A stretch of DNA of 64,000 nt from Mordavella massiliensis. GTDB taxonomy: Bacteria; Bacillota; Clostridia; Lachnospirales; Lachnospiraceae. Of the stretch, positions 51,551-60,956 are shown one piece after another (the stretch's first letter is position 1; every line of letters begins with the position of its first letter). The notes under the pieces are model-generated. The model worked only from the letters and a program-made list of their open reading frames with translations. It was not told the DNA's origin and ran no database searches. Both the position numbers and the translations under genes were made by a program. Location of the stretch: NCBI RefSeq assembly GCF_016901695.1, contig NZ_JACJKS010000002.1, positions 124,001-188,000 on the forward strand, written 5' to 3'.

Positions 51551-52174
51551 ATGAGCAGCCGAATTGAACAGATTATCGAAGAGATCGAAGAGTACATTGA
51601 CAGTTGCAAATTCCAGCCTCTGTCAACGACAAAGATCATTGTAAACAAGGATCAGATCGATGAGCTTCTGCGGGAACTCCGCATGAAGACGCCGGACGAG
51701 ATCAAGCGCTACCAGAAGATCATCGCCAACAAGGACGCCATCCTGGCAGACGCCCAGGCAAAGGCGGACAGCATGCTTCAGGAGGCGCAGATCCAGACGA
51801 ACGAGCTTGTGAGCGAGCACGAGATCATGCAGCAGGCATATGCCCAGGCAAATGAGATCGTGACAGCCGCAACAGAGCAGGCGCAGCAGATCCTGGACAA
51901 TGCGACCAACGACGCCAACGACATCCGGATCGGCGCCATGCAGTATACGGACGATCTCCTTGCAAACGCGGAGAGCATCATCGGCCACACGCTTGACAGC
52001 TACACGACAAAATACGACGGCCTTGTAAACTCCCTGCAGGAGTGCTACGACATGGTCCGCAACAACCGCTCCGAGCTGGAGATCCCGGATCAGTCCGCGC
52101 GCGGGCTGGAGGCGGAGTACGGCACGCCGGCGCCCGAGGAGGACTATGAGATCGCGGAGGAAGAGCTGGAGTAG
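51551..52174 (+). CDS. Coiled-coil protein of unknown function
   Basis: The 207-residue soluble protein is mostly helical, with a long region (about 45-165) rich in A, Q, E and N in heptad-like spacing, and an acidic end (APEEDYEIAEEELE). The N-terminus (IEQIIEEIEEYIDSCKFQPLSTTKIIVNKDQIDELLRELR) recalls DivIVA-associated or ATPase-subunit-like coiled coils. It starts three bases after coaD with AAGGAG upstream, a position that is usual in Lachnospiraceae. No function can be assigned. Confidence 0.7.
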   Translation: MSSRIEQIIEEIEEYIDSCKFQPLSTTKIIVNKDQIDELLRELRMKTPDEIKRYQKIIANKDAILADAQAKADSMLQEAQIQTNELVSEHEIMQQAYAQANEIVTAATEQAQQILDNATNDANDIRIGAMQYTDDLLANAESIIGHTLDSYTTKYDGLVNSLQECYDMVRNNRSELEIPDQSARGLEAEYGTPAPEEDYEIAEEELE

Positions 52175-52194
52175 GTCTTTTTCCCGGCTGCTAT

Positions 52195-53127
52195 TTATCT
52201 CAGTACATAAAGATATACAATACACAGAAGACTGGTCACCCCTGCGGTGGCCAGTTTTTCTGCCATATAGACAGAAATCCTGAGCCCGGTCCCGTGGATC
52301 ATACTGTATGTCTGGGCTGCAGCGCAAAGCCCGCCGGAAGAACAAAGGGACATAATGAGGATCCAGCGAAGCCCGGCGGGAGCCGGGAGCGAATACAGCA
52401 TCTCCACGCCGGAAGTCATTTCCAGGAAAGCGGACGCGCAGCGCGCCGGCAGGGCACGGGAGCCGGGAAGAAGACCGGCCATCTCTGTCAGGATGGAAAA
52501 GAGCATCATATAGCCGCCCACCCGCGCGATGGCGTCAAACCCATCCATCATGGAGGCGTCCACCACGCCGGCGGAAAAAGGACGTCCCCTTTCGGGGTGC
52601 GGGCTGTCTCTGCGCTTCTTTAGCTGTCCTTTCCTGCACTGGTAGAAGAGGCGGCTGCTCAGAAGCGGGGCGAGGAAGAGGAGCAGGATGGATGGGCCTG
52701 CAAATGATGGATCCGGCATGAACCGGAGCGCCACATAGCTGACTGCAAACATGGGGCTTATATTGTTGGTGAAAGAGAGGAGATACCCTGCCTCCTCCCG
52801 GCTGATCCGCCCCTGCCTGAGCAGGTCGGCCGTCACCTTTGCCCCCATGGGATAGCCGCAGAGGAACCCGGCTGTCACAGCAAAAGAGCCGCACGGGGAA
52901 ACATGCAGGATACGGCCTGGCACAGGTCCTGTCAGGCGGGAGAGCAGATCGACCGCATTTGTCCGCACCATCAGTCCGGCAGCGATCATGAACGGCAGAA
53001 GCGTGGGGAGAACCGTATCAAACCACAGCAGGATGCCCCGGCTCGCCCCTGCAAACGCCGCGCCGGGAAACAGCAGGATGGAGAAGAAAAAGATAAGGAC
53101 CGCCAGGACAAACAGGCGCCGCTTCAC
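52195..53127 (-). CDS. ylbJ: YlbJ-type sporulation membrane protein
   Basis: The 310-residue protein has about eight hydrophobic helices and a nucleoside-recognition (Gate) domain pattern: LLWFDTVLPTLLPFMIAAGLM, FLCGYPMGAKVTADLL and LLSFTNNISPMF. In Bacillus YlbJ is a sporulation membrane protein encoded right after rsmD-coaD; here it is on the opposite strand beyond a coiled-coil gene. GTG at 53127 follows AGGGAGG by eight bases and is preferred over TTG at 53148. Confidence 0.85.
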   Translation of the reverse strand: MKRRLFVLAVLIFFFSILLFPGAAFAGASRGILLWFDTVLPTLLPFMIAAGLMVRTNAVDLLSRLTGPVPGRILHVSPCGSFAVTAGFLCGYPMGAKVTADLLRQGRISREEAGYLLSFTNNISPMFAVSYVALRFMPDPSFAGPSILLLFLAPLLSSRLFYQCRKGQLKKRRDSPHPERGRPFSAGVVDASMMDGFDAIARVGGYMMLFSILTEMAGLLPGSRALPARCASAFLEMTSGVEMLYSLPAPAGLRWILIMSLCSSGGLCAAAQTYSMIHGTGLRISVYMAEKLATAGVTSLLCIVYLYVLR

Positions 53128-53243
53128 AGGCAGGCCCTCCCTTCGCAAAAGGATCCGCTCTATTCTATGATAGGACTTGCTTTTTTATGAGGACAGTGAC
53201 ACAATAGGATTGAAAATACGGTCATGTCAAAGGAGAGAAAGAA

Positions 53244-54695
53244 ATGCATGTACTTGAACATCTGGAACCAAAGTCCGTGTTCCGCTACTTTGAAGAGCTG
53301 AGCGCCATTCCCAGGGGCACCTTCGACACGAAACGGGTCAGCGACTACTGCGTCCGGTTCGCGAGGGAGCGGGGCCTTCCGGTCATCCAGGATGAGGCGA
53401 ACAACGTGGTCATCCGCAAGAACGGCACGCCCGGCTACGAGGACAGCGAGCCCGTGATCCTCCAGGGTCACCTGGACATGGTGTGCGAGAAGACAGAGGA
53501 CAGCAGCCATGATTTCACGAAAGACGGGCTGGATCTCTATGTGGAGGACGGTTTTGTGAAGGCGAAGGACACAACGCTGGGCGGGGATGACGGCATTGCC
53601 GTCGCCATGGCGCTGGCTGTCCTTGACAGCAGCGATATCCCCCATCCGCCCATCGAGGCCCTGTTCACAACAGACGAGGAGAGCGGCATGGGAGGCGCCA
53701 TCGCCGCGGATCTCAGCCTTCTGAAAGGGAAAAAACTGATCAACATCGACTCGGAGGAGGAGGGCTACCTGACCGTGGGATGCGCCGGCGGCATCGACGC
53801 CCACACATATTTCAGCCTCCACAGCAGCCAGGCGGAAGGACGGCTTGTGCGGGTGCGCATCAGCGGCCTTGCCGGCGGCCACTCCGGATCGGAGATCCAT
53901 CTGCAGAGAGGAAACGCGCTGAAGCTGATGGGGCAGCTTCTCCACTGCGCGAATCAAGACCGCACCCTGCGTCTTGTCAGCCTGGATGGCGGCAGCAAGC
54001 GGAACGTGATCGCCATGGACTGCACGGCTGTGTTCTTTGTGAAGGACGACGACAGCTGCGCCTTCATCGGGGAGACGGCGGCCCGGCTGAAAGAGCAGTG
54101 GGACGCGCAGTTTATGGGGGATGAGCCGGGACTGTCCGTCACCGTGTCCGACGAGGGCCGGACATCGCTTCCGGCTGCGTCCCCGGAGACGACAGGCCGG
54201 ATCACCGACTATCTCTTCCTCATGCCGAACGGCCCCCAGGCGTACAGCCGCAGGCTGGCCGGCCAGGTGGATACATCCCTGAATCCGGGCGTCGTATCCA
54301 CGAAGGATGATGTGGTGGGCATTCACGCCCTGATCCGCAGCGCCTCTGACAGCAGCAAGACGGAAGTGGCGGAGCGCCTGCGCACGCTGGCAGCTCTGTG
54401 CGGCGCTTCCTTTGAGACGGACGGCGCGTACCCGGGCTGGATGTACAGGGAGGAGTCCCCGCTCAGAGAGGTGATGGTGGAGGCCTTCCGGGAGATGTAC
54501 GGACATGATCCGGAGGTCATCACCATCCACGCGGGCCTGGAGTGCGGCCTCTTCCTCGGAAAACGGCCGGATCTGGACTGCGTGTCATTCGGACCGGACA
54601 TCCCGGATGTGCACTCCGTCCGGGAGCGTCTCAGCATTGCCTCCGTGGAGCGCTGCTACGACTATCTGAAGGCGGTTCTGGCAAAATGCAGATAG
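53244..54695 (+). CDS. pepD: Aminoacyl-histidine dipeptidase
   Basis: The 483-residue M20C metallopeptidase contains ILQGHLDMVCEK (zinc His and catalytic Asp), TTLGGDDGIAVAMALA (bridging Asp), FTTDEESGMGGA (catalytic and metal Glu) and GLAGGHSGSEIH in the lid domain, with a late AGLECGLFL metal region. It hydrolyses dipeptides such as Xaa-His. GGAGAG precedes the ATG. It is monocistronic by spacing and adds to the several peptidases in the window. Confidence 0.95.
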   Translation: MHVLEHLEPKSVFRYFEELSAIPRGTFDTKRVSDYCVRFARERGLPVIQDEANNVVIRKNGTPGYEDSEPVILQGHLDMVCEKTEDSSHDFTKDGLDLYVEDGFVKAKDTTLGGDDGIAVAMALAVLDSSDIPHPPIEALFTTDEESGMGGAIAADLSLLKGKKLINIDSEEEGYLTVGCAGGIDAHTYFSLHSSQAEGRLVRVRISGLAGGHSGSEIHLQRGNALKLMGQLLHCANQDRTLRLVSLDGGSKRNVIAMDCTAVFFVKDDDSCAFIGETAARLKEQWDAQFMGDEPGLSVTVSDEGRTSLPAASPETTGRITDYLFLMPNGPQAYSRRLAGQVDTSLNPGVVSTKDDVVGIHALIRSASDSSKTEVAERLRTLAALCGASFETDGAYPGWMYREESPLREVMVEAFREMYGHDPEVITIHAGLECGLFLGKRPDLDCVSFGPDIPDVHSVRERLSIASVERCYDYLKAVLAKCR

Positions 54696-54752
54696 GCAGG
54701 TGCTAAACCCTGCAAATGCAGACATATAGTAATACAAAAAGGAGTCTGCCCC

Positions 54753-55466
54753 TTGCGACATGGAACGGGAAGAAGGCTGCTCCTTCTTGTATTACTATTT
54801 TCTTTTTTCTGCGCCCTGGGAGCCGGTCAGATACTGGAGCAGGCGCGCACGAACACGCTGGCCGGCCGCGGGATCGCGTCCGCTGCGTACAGGCGGGATT
54901 TCTATTCGCAGGAGATGTGGGAGGAGGAGAGGCGCCTGTCCCGAGAGTGCCGGTCCTTTTTAAAAAAGGTGCGCAGGGACAGCGTCTGCTTCCCTGTCCC
55001 TGCCTCCAGCGAGGATCCGTCTCTTACAGTCTCCTATGAAGATTCCTGGATGTACGAGCGCAGCTATAAGGGGACCAGCGGGCACGAGGGGACGGATATC
55101 ATGGCTGACACAGGAGAACGGGGGCTCTACCCGGTCCTCAGCATCTCCGACGGGACCGTGACCAACCTCGGGTGGCTGGAGCTGGGCGGCTGGCGGGTCG
55201 GGATCACCTCCCCGTCGGGCGTCTACTATTACTATGCCCATCTTGACTCCTACGCGGATATCCGGGAGGGGGATGCGGTGAAGGCCGGGCAGCTTCTCGG
55301 GTTCATGGGGGATTCCGGGTACGGGCCGGAGGGCACGGAAGGGAAATTTCCCGTGCACCTGCACCTTGGGGTCTACTCCTGGGATACAGGGGAGGAGATC
55401 AGCGTCAACCCGTACCGGCTCCTCCGAAAGCTGGAGGAGAGCCGGCTGAAATACGCGTATTCTTAA
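54753..55466 (+). CDS. M23 family metallopeptidase, membrane-anchored
   Basis: The 237-residue protein has an N-terminal membrane helix (about 8-25) and a C-terminal LytM domain (about 100-215) with HEGTDIMAD (H-x3-D) and HLHLGVY (H-x-H), so the zinc ligands are intact. It should cut peptidoglycan cross-bridges. The start is TTG at 54753 with AAAAAGGAG upstream. It resembles the small M23 proteins of clostridial sporulation and division, but a specific role cannot be assigned. Confidence 0.85.
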   Translation: MRHGTGRRLLLLVLLFSFFCALGAGQILEQARTNTLAGRGIASAAYRRDFYSQEMWEEERRLSRECRSFLKKVRRDSVCFPVPASSEDPSLTVSYEDSWMYERSYKGTSGHEGTDIMADTGERGLYPVLSISDGTVTNLGWLELGGWRVGITSPSGVYYYYAHLDSYADIREGDAVKAGQLLGFMGDSGYGPEGTEGKFPVHLHLGVYSWDTGEEISVNPYRLLRKLEESRLKYAYS

Positions 55467-55530
55467 CTGGTGTAATCCGTCCATCTGTGCTATACTTTAT
55501 CAGATGATGTTTTGCTTACGGAGGAGAAGA

Positions 55531-56931
55531 ATGAGGTTTCCAGCTGCGTTTGAAGAGAAGATGCAGCGCCTGCTGGGCGAGGAATATCCCGCCTATCTGG
55601 CCTGCTATGACGAGCCAAGGTACTTTGGCCTGCGCGTCAATACGAAAAAGATTTCCGTGGAGGAGTTCCTGAAGATCTGCCCCTTTGAAGTCCGGCAGGT
55701 GCCCTGGATCCGCAACGGATTCTACTATGACGGCACGCAGGTGTCGCCTGCCCGCCATCCTTACTATTTCGCCGGCCTTTACTATCTGCAGGAGCCGAGC
55801 GCCATGACGCCGGCGGACCGGCTCCCCGTGGAGCCGGGGGACCGGGTGCTGGACCTTTGCGCGGCCCCGGGAGGCAAGGCGACAGAGCTGGGAGCAAAGC
55901 TGAAGGGAGAGGGCCTTCTTGTGGCCAACGACATCAGCAGCTCCCGGGCAAAAGGGCTCCTGAAGAACCTGGAGCTCTTCGGCATCGGCAACGTGCTTGT
56001 CTCCAGCGAGGAGCCGGGCAGGCTGTGCCAGTATTTTCCGGGCTACTTTGATAAGATCCTCATCGACGCCCCCTGCTCCGGGGAGGGCATGTTCCGCAAA
56101 GACAGGAAGATGGTGAAGGCGTGGGAAGAGCACGGGCCCGCCTATTTTTCAAAGATCCAGAAACATATCATCCTGCAGGCGGCCGACATGCTCCGGGAGG
56201 GAGGCATGATGCTCTACTCCACCTGCACCTTTGACCCTTCCGAGAACGAGGAGGTCATCGCCCACCTGCTCAGGGAGCGCCCCGGTTTTTGCATCTGTTC
56301 TATTGAACCTTACGACGGTTTCGCGCCGGGACGTCCGGATCTGGTGCCGGGCGCGGATCCGTCCCTTGCGGATACCGTGCGCATCTTCCCCCACAGGATG
56401 CACGGGGAGGGCCACTTCCTGGCCCTGCTTAAGAAAGGGGAGGGGCAGGATGCCCGCGGGAAAAAAGAGAGGGCGGACGCGCAGCAGGGAAGGAAAAGGA
56501 AGGAAGCTGCGCCGGAGCTGGAGGAGTTTTCACAGAAATTTAAGATAGATTTAAGCTGCTGCACGCTGGATATTCACGGCGAAAGGGTTTATGATATGCC
56601 GGTAGGGCTTCCGGACATGCGGGGCATGCGGTTCCTGCGCACAGGTCTTCTCCTGGGCGAGAACAGGAAGAACCGGTTCGAGCCGAGCCAGGCGCTCGCC
56701 ATGGCGCTTCCGGCCGGCGGACTGGAGGACGTGATCAGCCTTCCCGCCGATGACGGCCGGGTGATCCGCTACCTGAAGGGGGAGACGCTGGATGTGGAGG
56801 ATGTCGTCTCTCCGAAGAAGAAAGGATGGCAGCTCTTCTGCGTGGACGGATTTCCCCTCGGGTGGGGGAAGCTCTCCGGCGGGACCTTAAAGAATAAATA
56901 CCTTCCGGGATGGAGATGGCAGTCCGTATGA
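55531..56931 (+). CDS. RsmB/RsmF-like RNA m5C methyltransferase
   Basis: The 466-residue protein has the NOL1/NOP2/Sun core: VLDLCAAPGGKATELGAKL binds AdoMet, IDAPCSGEGMFRKD holds one catalytic Cys and LYSTCTFDPSENEE the other. The C-terminal region is RsmF-like (about 370-466) after a charged K/R/E linker. It methylates cytosine in rRNA or tRNA. ATG 55531 follows GGAGGAG; its stop overlaps the next start by four bases. Confidence 0.92.
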   Translation: MRFPAAFEEKMQRLLGEEYPAYLACYDEPRYFGLRVNTKKISVEEFLKICPFEVRQVPWIRNGFYYDGTQVSPARHPYYFAGLYYLQEPSAMTPADRLPVEPGDRVLDLCAAPGGKATELGAKLKGEGLLVANDISSSRAKGLLKNLELFGIGNVLVSSEEPGRLCQYFPGYFDKILIDAPCSGEGMFRKDRKMVKAWEEHGPAYFSKIQKHIILQAADMLREGGMMLYSTCTFDPSENEEVIAHLLRERPGFCICSIEPYDGFAPGRPDLVPGADPSLADTVRIFPHRMHGEGHFLALLKKGEGQDARGKKERADAQQGRKRKEAAPELEEFSQKFKIDLSCCTLDIHGERVYDMPVGLPDMRGMRFLRTGLLLGENRKNRFEPSQALAMALPAGGLEDVISLPADDGRVIRYLKGETLDVEDVVSPKKKGWQLFCVDGFPLGWGKLSGGTLKNKYLPGWRWQSV

Positions 56932-57659
56932 TGCGATTGGACAAGTACCTGGCTGATATGGGAAAAGGAACACGCCAGGAAGTAAAAAAATATATCCGGA
57001 AAGGACTTGTCACAGTGGACGGCGTGGCAGTGTGCTCTCCGGAGTACAAAGTGGAGCCGGGGATGGAGATCCTCCTGGACGGGGCGCCCGTCGCCTACGC
57101 CGCGCAGGAGTACTACATGCTGTACAAGCCGGCAGGCGTGGTCTCTGCCACGGAGGACAAAAGGGAGACGACTGTGCTGGATCTGATCCGGGACAAAAAG
57201 AGAAAGGACCTCTTCCCTGTGGGCAGGCTTGACAAAGACACGGAGGGGCTTCTTCTCATCACCAACGACGGGGAGCTGGCGCACCGGCTCCTGTCCCCGA
57301 AGCGGCATGTGGACAAGGTCTACTATGCCCGGGTGGACGGGCTTGTGACAGAGGCGACAAAGCAGGCGTTCCTGGAGGGCGTCAATATCGGAAGCCGGGA
57401 GGAGCCCCTTCGCACCATGCCGGCCAGGCTGGAGATCTTAAGGACCGGCCAGGAAGGGGGACGCCCTGTATCGCACGTGCGCCTTACGATCCGGGAAGGA
57501 AAGTTTCACCAGGTCAAGCGGATGTTCCGGTCGCAGGGCATGGAGGTCCTCTACCTGAAGCGGGAGGTCATGGGACCTCTCGCGCTGGACGAGAGCCTTC
57601 AGCCGGGGGCGTACCGCCCCCTGACAGAGGAAGAGATCAAGAGGTTGAAAGAACAATGA
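56928..57659 (+). CDS. RsuA-family rRNA pseudouridine synthase
   Basis: The 243-residue protein has an N-terminal S4 RNA-binding domain (RLDKYLADMGKGTRQEVKKYI) and the synthase core with the catalytic-Asp motif GRLDKDTEGLLLITNDGELAHRL, followed by EGKFHQVKRMF. It isomerises uridine in 16S or 23S rRNA (RsuA/RluB/RluE group). The start lies in an ATGATG that overlaps the upstream stop. Its own stop overlaps the YgiQ start, so three genes are tightly coupled. Confidence 0.93.
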   Translation: MMRLDKYLADMGKGTRQEVKKYIRKGLVTVDGVAVCSPEYKVEPGMEILLDGAPVAYAAQEYYMLYKPAGVVSATEDKRETTVLDLIRDKKRKDLFPVGRLDKDTEGLLLITNDGELAHRLLSPKRHVDKVYYARVDGLVTEATKQAFLEGVNIGSREEPLRTMPARLEILRTGQEGGRPVSHVRLTIREGKFHQVKRMFRSQGMEVLYLKREVMGPLALDESLQPGAYRPLTEEEIKRLKEQ

Positions 57660-59530
57660 GTCATGGATTTTTGCCTGTCTCGAGGCGGGAGATGGAACTA
57701 AGAGGCTGGGATCGGCCGGATTTTGTCTATGTGTCCGGCGATGCGTACGTGGATCATCCCTCCTTCGGGCATGCCATCATCACAAGGATGCTGGAGTCCC
57801 TCGGATATAAGGTGTGCGTGCTGGCCCAGCCGGATTACAGGAAGAAGGAGAGCATCATGGAGTTCGGGGAACCCCGTCTTGCGTTCCTTGTGTCGTCCGG
57901 AAACATGGATTCCATGGTCAATCACTATACAGTCGCCAGGAAGAGGCGGCGGACGGACGCCTACTCCCCCGGCGGCGCCATGGGCCGCAGACCGGATTAT
58001 GCGGTGGTGGTGTACTGCAACCTGATCCGCCAGGTCTACCGGCATACGCCGGTCATCATCGGGGGCATCGAGGCAAGCCTTCGCAGGCTGGCCCATTACG
58101 ACTATTGGTCCGACAGCCTGAAGCGGTCGATCCTTATGGACTCGGGCGCAGACCTTATATCCTACGGGATGGGAGAGCGCTCCATTGCGGCCATCGCCGA
58201 GGCGCTGGACGCGGGGATCGCAGTCCGGGACCTCACCTACATTGACGGGACCGTCTGCAAAGTGCGGGACCTTTCCAGCGTGTACGATCCGGTCATCCTC
58301 CCGTCCTACGACGAGCTCAGGCAGGACAGGCTGAACTACGCACGCAGTTTCTACACCCAGTACTGCAACACGGATCCCTTCGCGGGGCGCAGGCTCGTGG
58401 AGCCCTATTCGGACCACTGCTTTATCGTGCAGAACCCGCCGTCCAGGCCCTTAAGCCAGACGGAGATGGATGATGTGTACAGCTATCCGTATATGCGGAC
58501 CTACCATCCCTCCTACGAGGCGGCCGGCGGTGTTCCGGCCATACAGGAAGTGAAGTTCTCCCTCGTGAGCAACCGGGGATGCTTCGGGGGCTGCAGCTTC
58601 TGCGCCCTCACCTTCCACCAGGGGCGGATCCTCCAGACGAGAAGCCACGCCTCCCTGCTCCGGGAGGCGCAGGGGATGATTAAGGAGCCGGACTTCAAGG
58701 GATACATCCACGATGTGGGGGGCCCCACGGCCAATTTCCGGCAGCCATCCTGCCGCAAACAGCTTGAAAAGGGCGTGTGCAGGAACAGGCAGTGCCTGTT
58801 CCCGGAGCCATGCAAAAACCTGGAAGTCAGTCATAAAGACTACATAAAATTATTACGAAAACTGAGAGACATCCCCGGGGTGAAAAAGGTGTTCATCCGG
58901 TCCGGGATCCGCTTTGACTACGTGATGGCAGACCGGGATGACACCTTCCTTAAGGAGCTGTGCCAGTACCATGTGAGCGGCCAGCTCAAGGTGGCGCCAG
59001 AGCATATCTGCGACGCCGTCCTCACCCGCATGGGAAAGCCCCGGAACCGCGTCTACCAGGCCTTTGCGGACAAGTATGCGGCGGTCAACCGCCAGATCGG
59101 CAAAAAGCAGTATCTCGTTCCCTATCTGATGTCCTCCCATCCGGGTTCCACCTTGAAGGAGGCGGTGGCGCTGGCGGAGTATCTGCGGGATCAGGGAGTC
59201 AGTCCGGAACAGGTGCAGGATTTCTATCCAACGCCCTCCACCCTGTCCACCTGCATGTACTATACCGGCGTGGACCCGCGCGACATGAAGCCGGTGTACG
59301 TGCCGAAAAACCCGCACGAAAAAGCGATGCAGCGGGCCCTCATCCAGTACCGGGATCCGAAGAACCGAGACCTTGTCCTGGAAGCGCTGAAAAAGGCGGG
59401 GCGCATGGATCTGGTCGGGTTTGACAGGCATTGCCTGATCCGGCCCCGGAAGCTGAAAGGGGAGGAGTCCCCGGCCCGGACCAGAACGGGGAAAAAGAAG
59501 ACGATCCGCAACGTACACCGCAAAAAGTAA
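57656..59530 (+). CDS. YgiQ family radical SAM protein
   Basis: The 624-residue protein matches the YgiQ family. The radical SAM cluster motif is C-x3-C-x2-C in NRGCFGGCSFCALTFHQG, near residue 310. The N-terminal domain has GDAYVDHPSFGHAIITRML, and the family blocks MGERSIAAIAEAL and PAEHICDAVL-like (VAPEHICDAVLTRMGKP) are present. The basic C-terminus (RTRTGKKKTIRNVHRKK) may bind nucleic acid. The reaction of YgiQ is unknown. It overlaps the preceding pseudouridine synthase by four bases. Confidence 0.93.
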   Translation: MSHGFLPVSRREMELRGWDRPDFVYVSGDAYVDHPSFGHAIITRMLESLGYKVCVLAQPDYRKKESIMEFGEPRLAFLVSSGNMDSMVNHYTVARKRRRTDAYSPGGAMGRRPDYAVVVYCNLIRQVYRHTPVIIGGIEASLRRLAHYDYWSDSLKRSILMDSGADLISYGMGERSIAAIAEALDAGIAVRDLTYIDGTVCKVRDLSSVYDPVILPSYDELRQDRLNYARSFYTQYCNTDPFAGRRLVEPYSDHCFIVQNPPSRPLSQTEMDDVYSYPYMRTYHPSYEAAGGVPAIQEVKFSLVSNRGCFGGCSFCALTFHQGRILQTRSHASLLREAQGMIKEPDFKGYIHDVGGPTANFRQPSCRKQLEKGVCRNRQCLFPEPCKNLEVSHKDYIKLLRKLRDIPGVKKVFIRSGIRFDYVMADRDDTFLKELCQYHVSGQLKVAPEHICDAVLTRMGKPRNRVYQAFADKYAAVNRQIGKKQYLVPYLMSSHPGSTLKEAVALAEYLRDQGVSPEQVQDFYPTPSTLSTCMYYTGVDPRDMKPVYVPKNPHEKAMQRALIQYRDPKNRDLVLEALKKAGRMDLVGFDRHCLIRPRKLKGEESPARTRTGKKKTIRNVHRKK

Positions 59531-59572
59531 CCGATGATACAGAGTATAAATAACGATAAAGAAGGGATTTCC

Positions 59573-60355
59573 ATGAAGACAGCGATCGTGACAGGGGCTT
59601 CCTCCGGACTTGGGAGGGAGTTCGCAAGACAGATACCGAAGTTCTACCGCGGGCTGGATGAGATCTGGCTCATAGCCCGGCGCAGCGACCGGCTGGAGGA
59701 GCTGCGGGAAGAGCTGACAAGGCAGAGCGGCATCTACTGCCGCATCTACGACAGCGACCTTCTGCGGGACTATGTGTACTACCATCTCCAGCGGGATCTG
59801 GATGCATTAAAGCCGGATATCCGCATGCTCGTCAATGCAGCCGGGGCAGGCTGCACGGAACCGTTCGCGGGGACGGACCCGGAGCGGCTGACCGGTGTGA
59901 TCGGCCTCAACTGCGCCGCGCTCACACGGATGACAGGTCTGTGCCTGCGCTACATGAACAGGGGGAGCCGGATCGTCAATGTGGCCTCGGCGGCCGCCTT
60001 CGCGCCTCAGCCAGGGGCGGCGGTCTACGGCGCCACCAAAGCCTATGTGCTGAGCCTGAGCCGCGCGCTGGCCAGGGAACTTGAAAAGCGGTGCATATTC
60101 GTGACTGCCGTGTGCCCCGGGCCGGTGGAGACTGAATTTTTCCGGACAGCCGGGGAACCGGCTGGGGCGGCCCGCCGGAAACTGATGGCCTGCCCGCAGC
60201 ATGTGGTGCGCCAGGCCCTGAAGGATGTGCGTAAAAGACGTGCCGTCTCCGTGTACGGCTGTGCGATGAAAGGCGCGAAAACAGTCTCGAAGCTTGCCCC
60301 GGACCGGCTGACCGACTGGATCATGAACAGAATAAATACAAGGAGTCATACATAA
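59573..60355 (+). CDS. Short-chain dehydrogenase/reductase
   Basis: The 260-residue protein has the NAD(P)-binding motif TGASSGLG, NAAGAG (in LVNAAGAGCTEPF), a catalytic serine region (NVASAAAFAPQPGAAVYGATKAY) and the Y-x3-K pair within YGATK. The substrate is not predictable. The ATG at 59573 follows AAGGGA. It lies between YgiQ and an uncharacterised membrane protein, which begins one base after its stop. Confidence 0.9.
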   Translation: MKTAIVTGASSGLGREFARQIPKFYRGLDEIWLIARRSDRLEELREELTRQSGIYCRIYDSDLLRDYVYYHLQRDLDALKPDIRMLVNAAGAGCTEPFAGTDPERLTGVIGLNCAALTRMTGLCLRYMNRGSRIVNVASAAAFAPQPGAAVYGATKAYVLSLSRALARELEKRCIFVTAVCPGPVETEFFRTAGEPAGAARRKLMACPQHVVRQALKDVRKRRAVSVYGCAMKGAKTVSKLAPDRLTDWIMNRINTRSHT

Positions 60356-60356
60356 G

Positions 60357-60932
60357 ATGAAGATTGAAAAAGGGACGCCTGGCTATCTGCATGCCAGGAA
60401 AATACGGATTCTGCTGCTCACCCTGCTGGAGTTTGCCATCGTCATCGCCCTCCTCGTCCTGGGCTGGATGCAGACCGGCACGAGGCTGAACCTGCTGACA
60501 GTGGTGGCGGTCGTGGGCTGCCTGCCGGCCTGCAAGGCGCTGGTGGGGCTTATCACGATCCTGCCTTACCGGACGGCTGATCCCGGGAAGGCGGCTGAGA
60601 TCTGCGAGAAGGCGCCGCTTCTCACAACAGCCTTTGACCTGGTCATCACAAGCAGGGAGAAGATCATGCCTGTGGAGGCGTTCGTCATCTCCGGGAACAC
60701 AGTGTGCGGCTATGCGCCCAATAAGAAAACGGATCCCGAGGAGGCCGCAAAACATATCCGGACGATCCTGGAGGAGAACCGCCTCACCAAGATCACAGTC
60801 AAGCTGTTTCCCTCCTACAAAGCCTTCCTTCTGCGCGCAGAAGCCATGAACAATATCGCGCAGGTGGACGGCGCGGATCAGAAGAAGCGGGAGAGAAGGA
60901 TCCGGCAGATCCTGCTTGGCATTTCCATGTAG
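60357..60932 (+). CDS. Uncharacterised membrane-anchored protein
   Basis: The 191-residue protein has two N-terminal membrane helices (about 17-39 and 46-70), then a soluble alpha/beta domain ending in a basic tail (GADQKKRERRIRQILLGISM). No family with known function is recognised. It starts one base after the SDR stop and precedes an RluA-type gene by 24 bases, so it belongs to the same transcript. Similar proteins are found in Lachnospiraceae genomes. Confidence 0.7.
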   Translation: MKIEKGTPGYLHARKIRILLLTLLEFAIVIALLVLGWMQTGTRLNLLTVVAVVGCLPACKALVGLITILPYRTADPGKAAEICEKAPLLTTAFDLVITSREKIMPVEAFVISGNTVCGYAPNKKTDPEEAAKHIRTILEENRLTKITVKLFPSYKAFLLRAEAMNNIAQVDGADQKKRERRIRQILLGISM

Positions 60933-60956
60933 CCGGGGCAGACAGGAGAGGACGCG

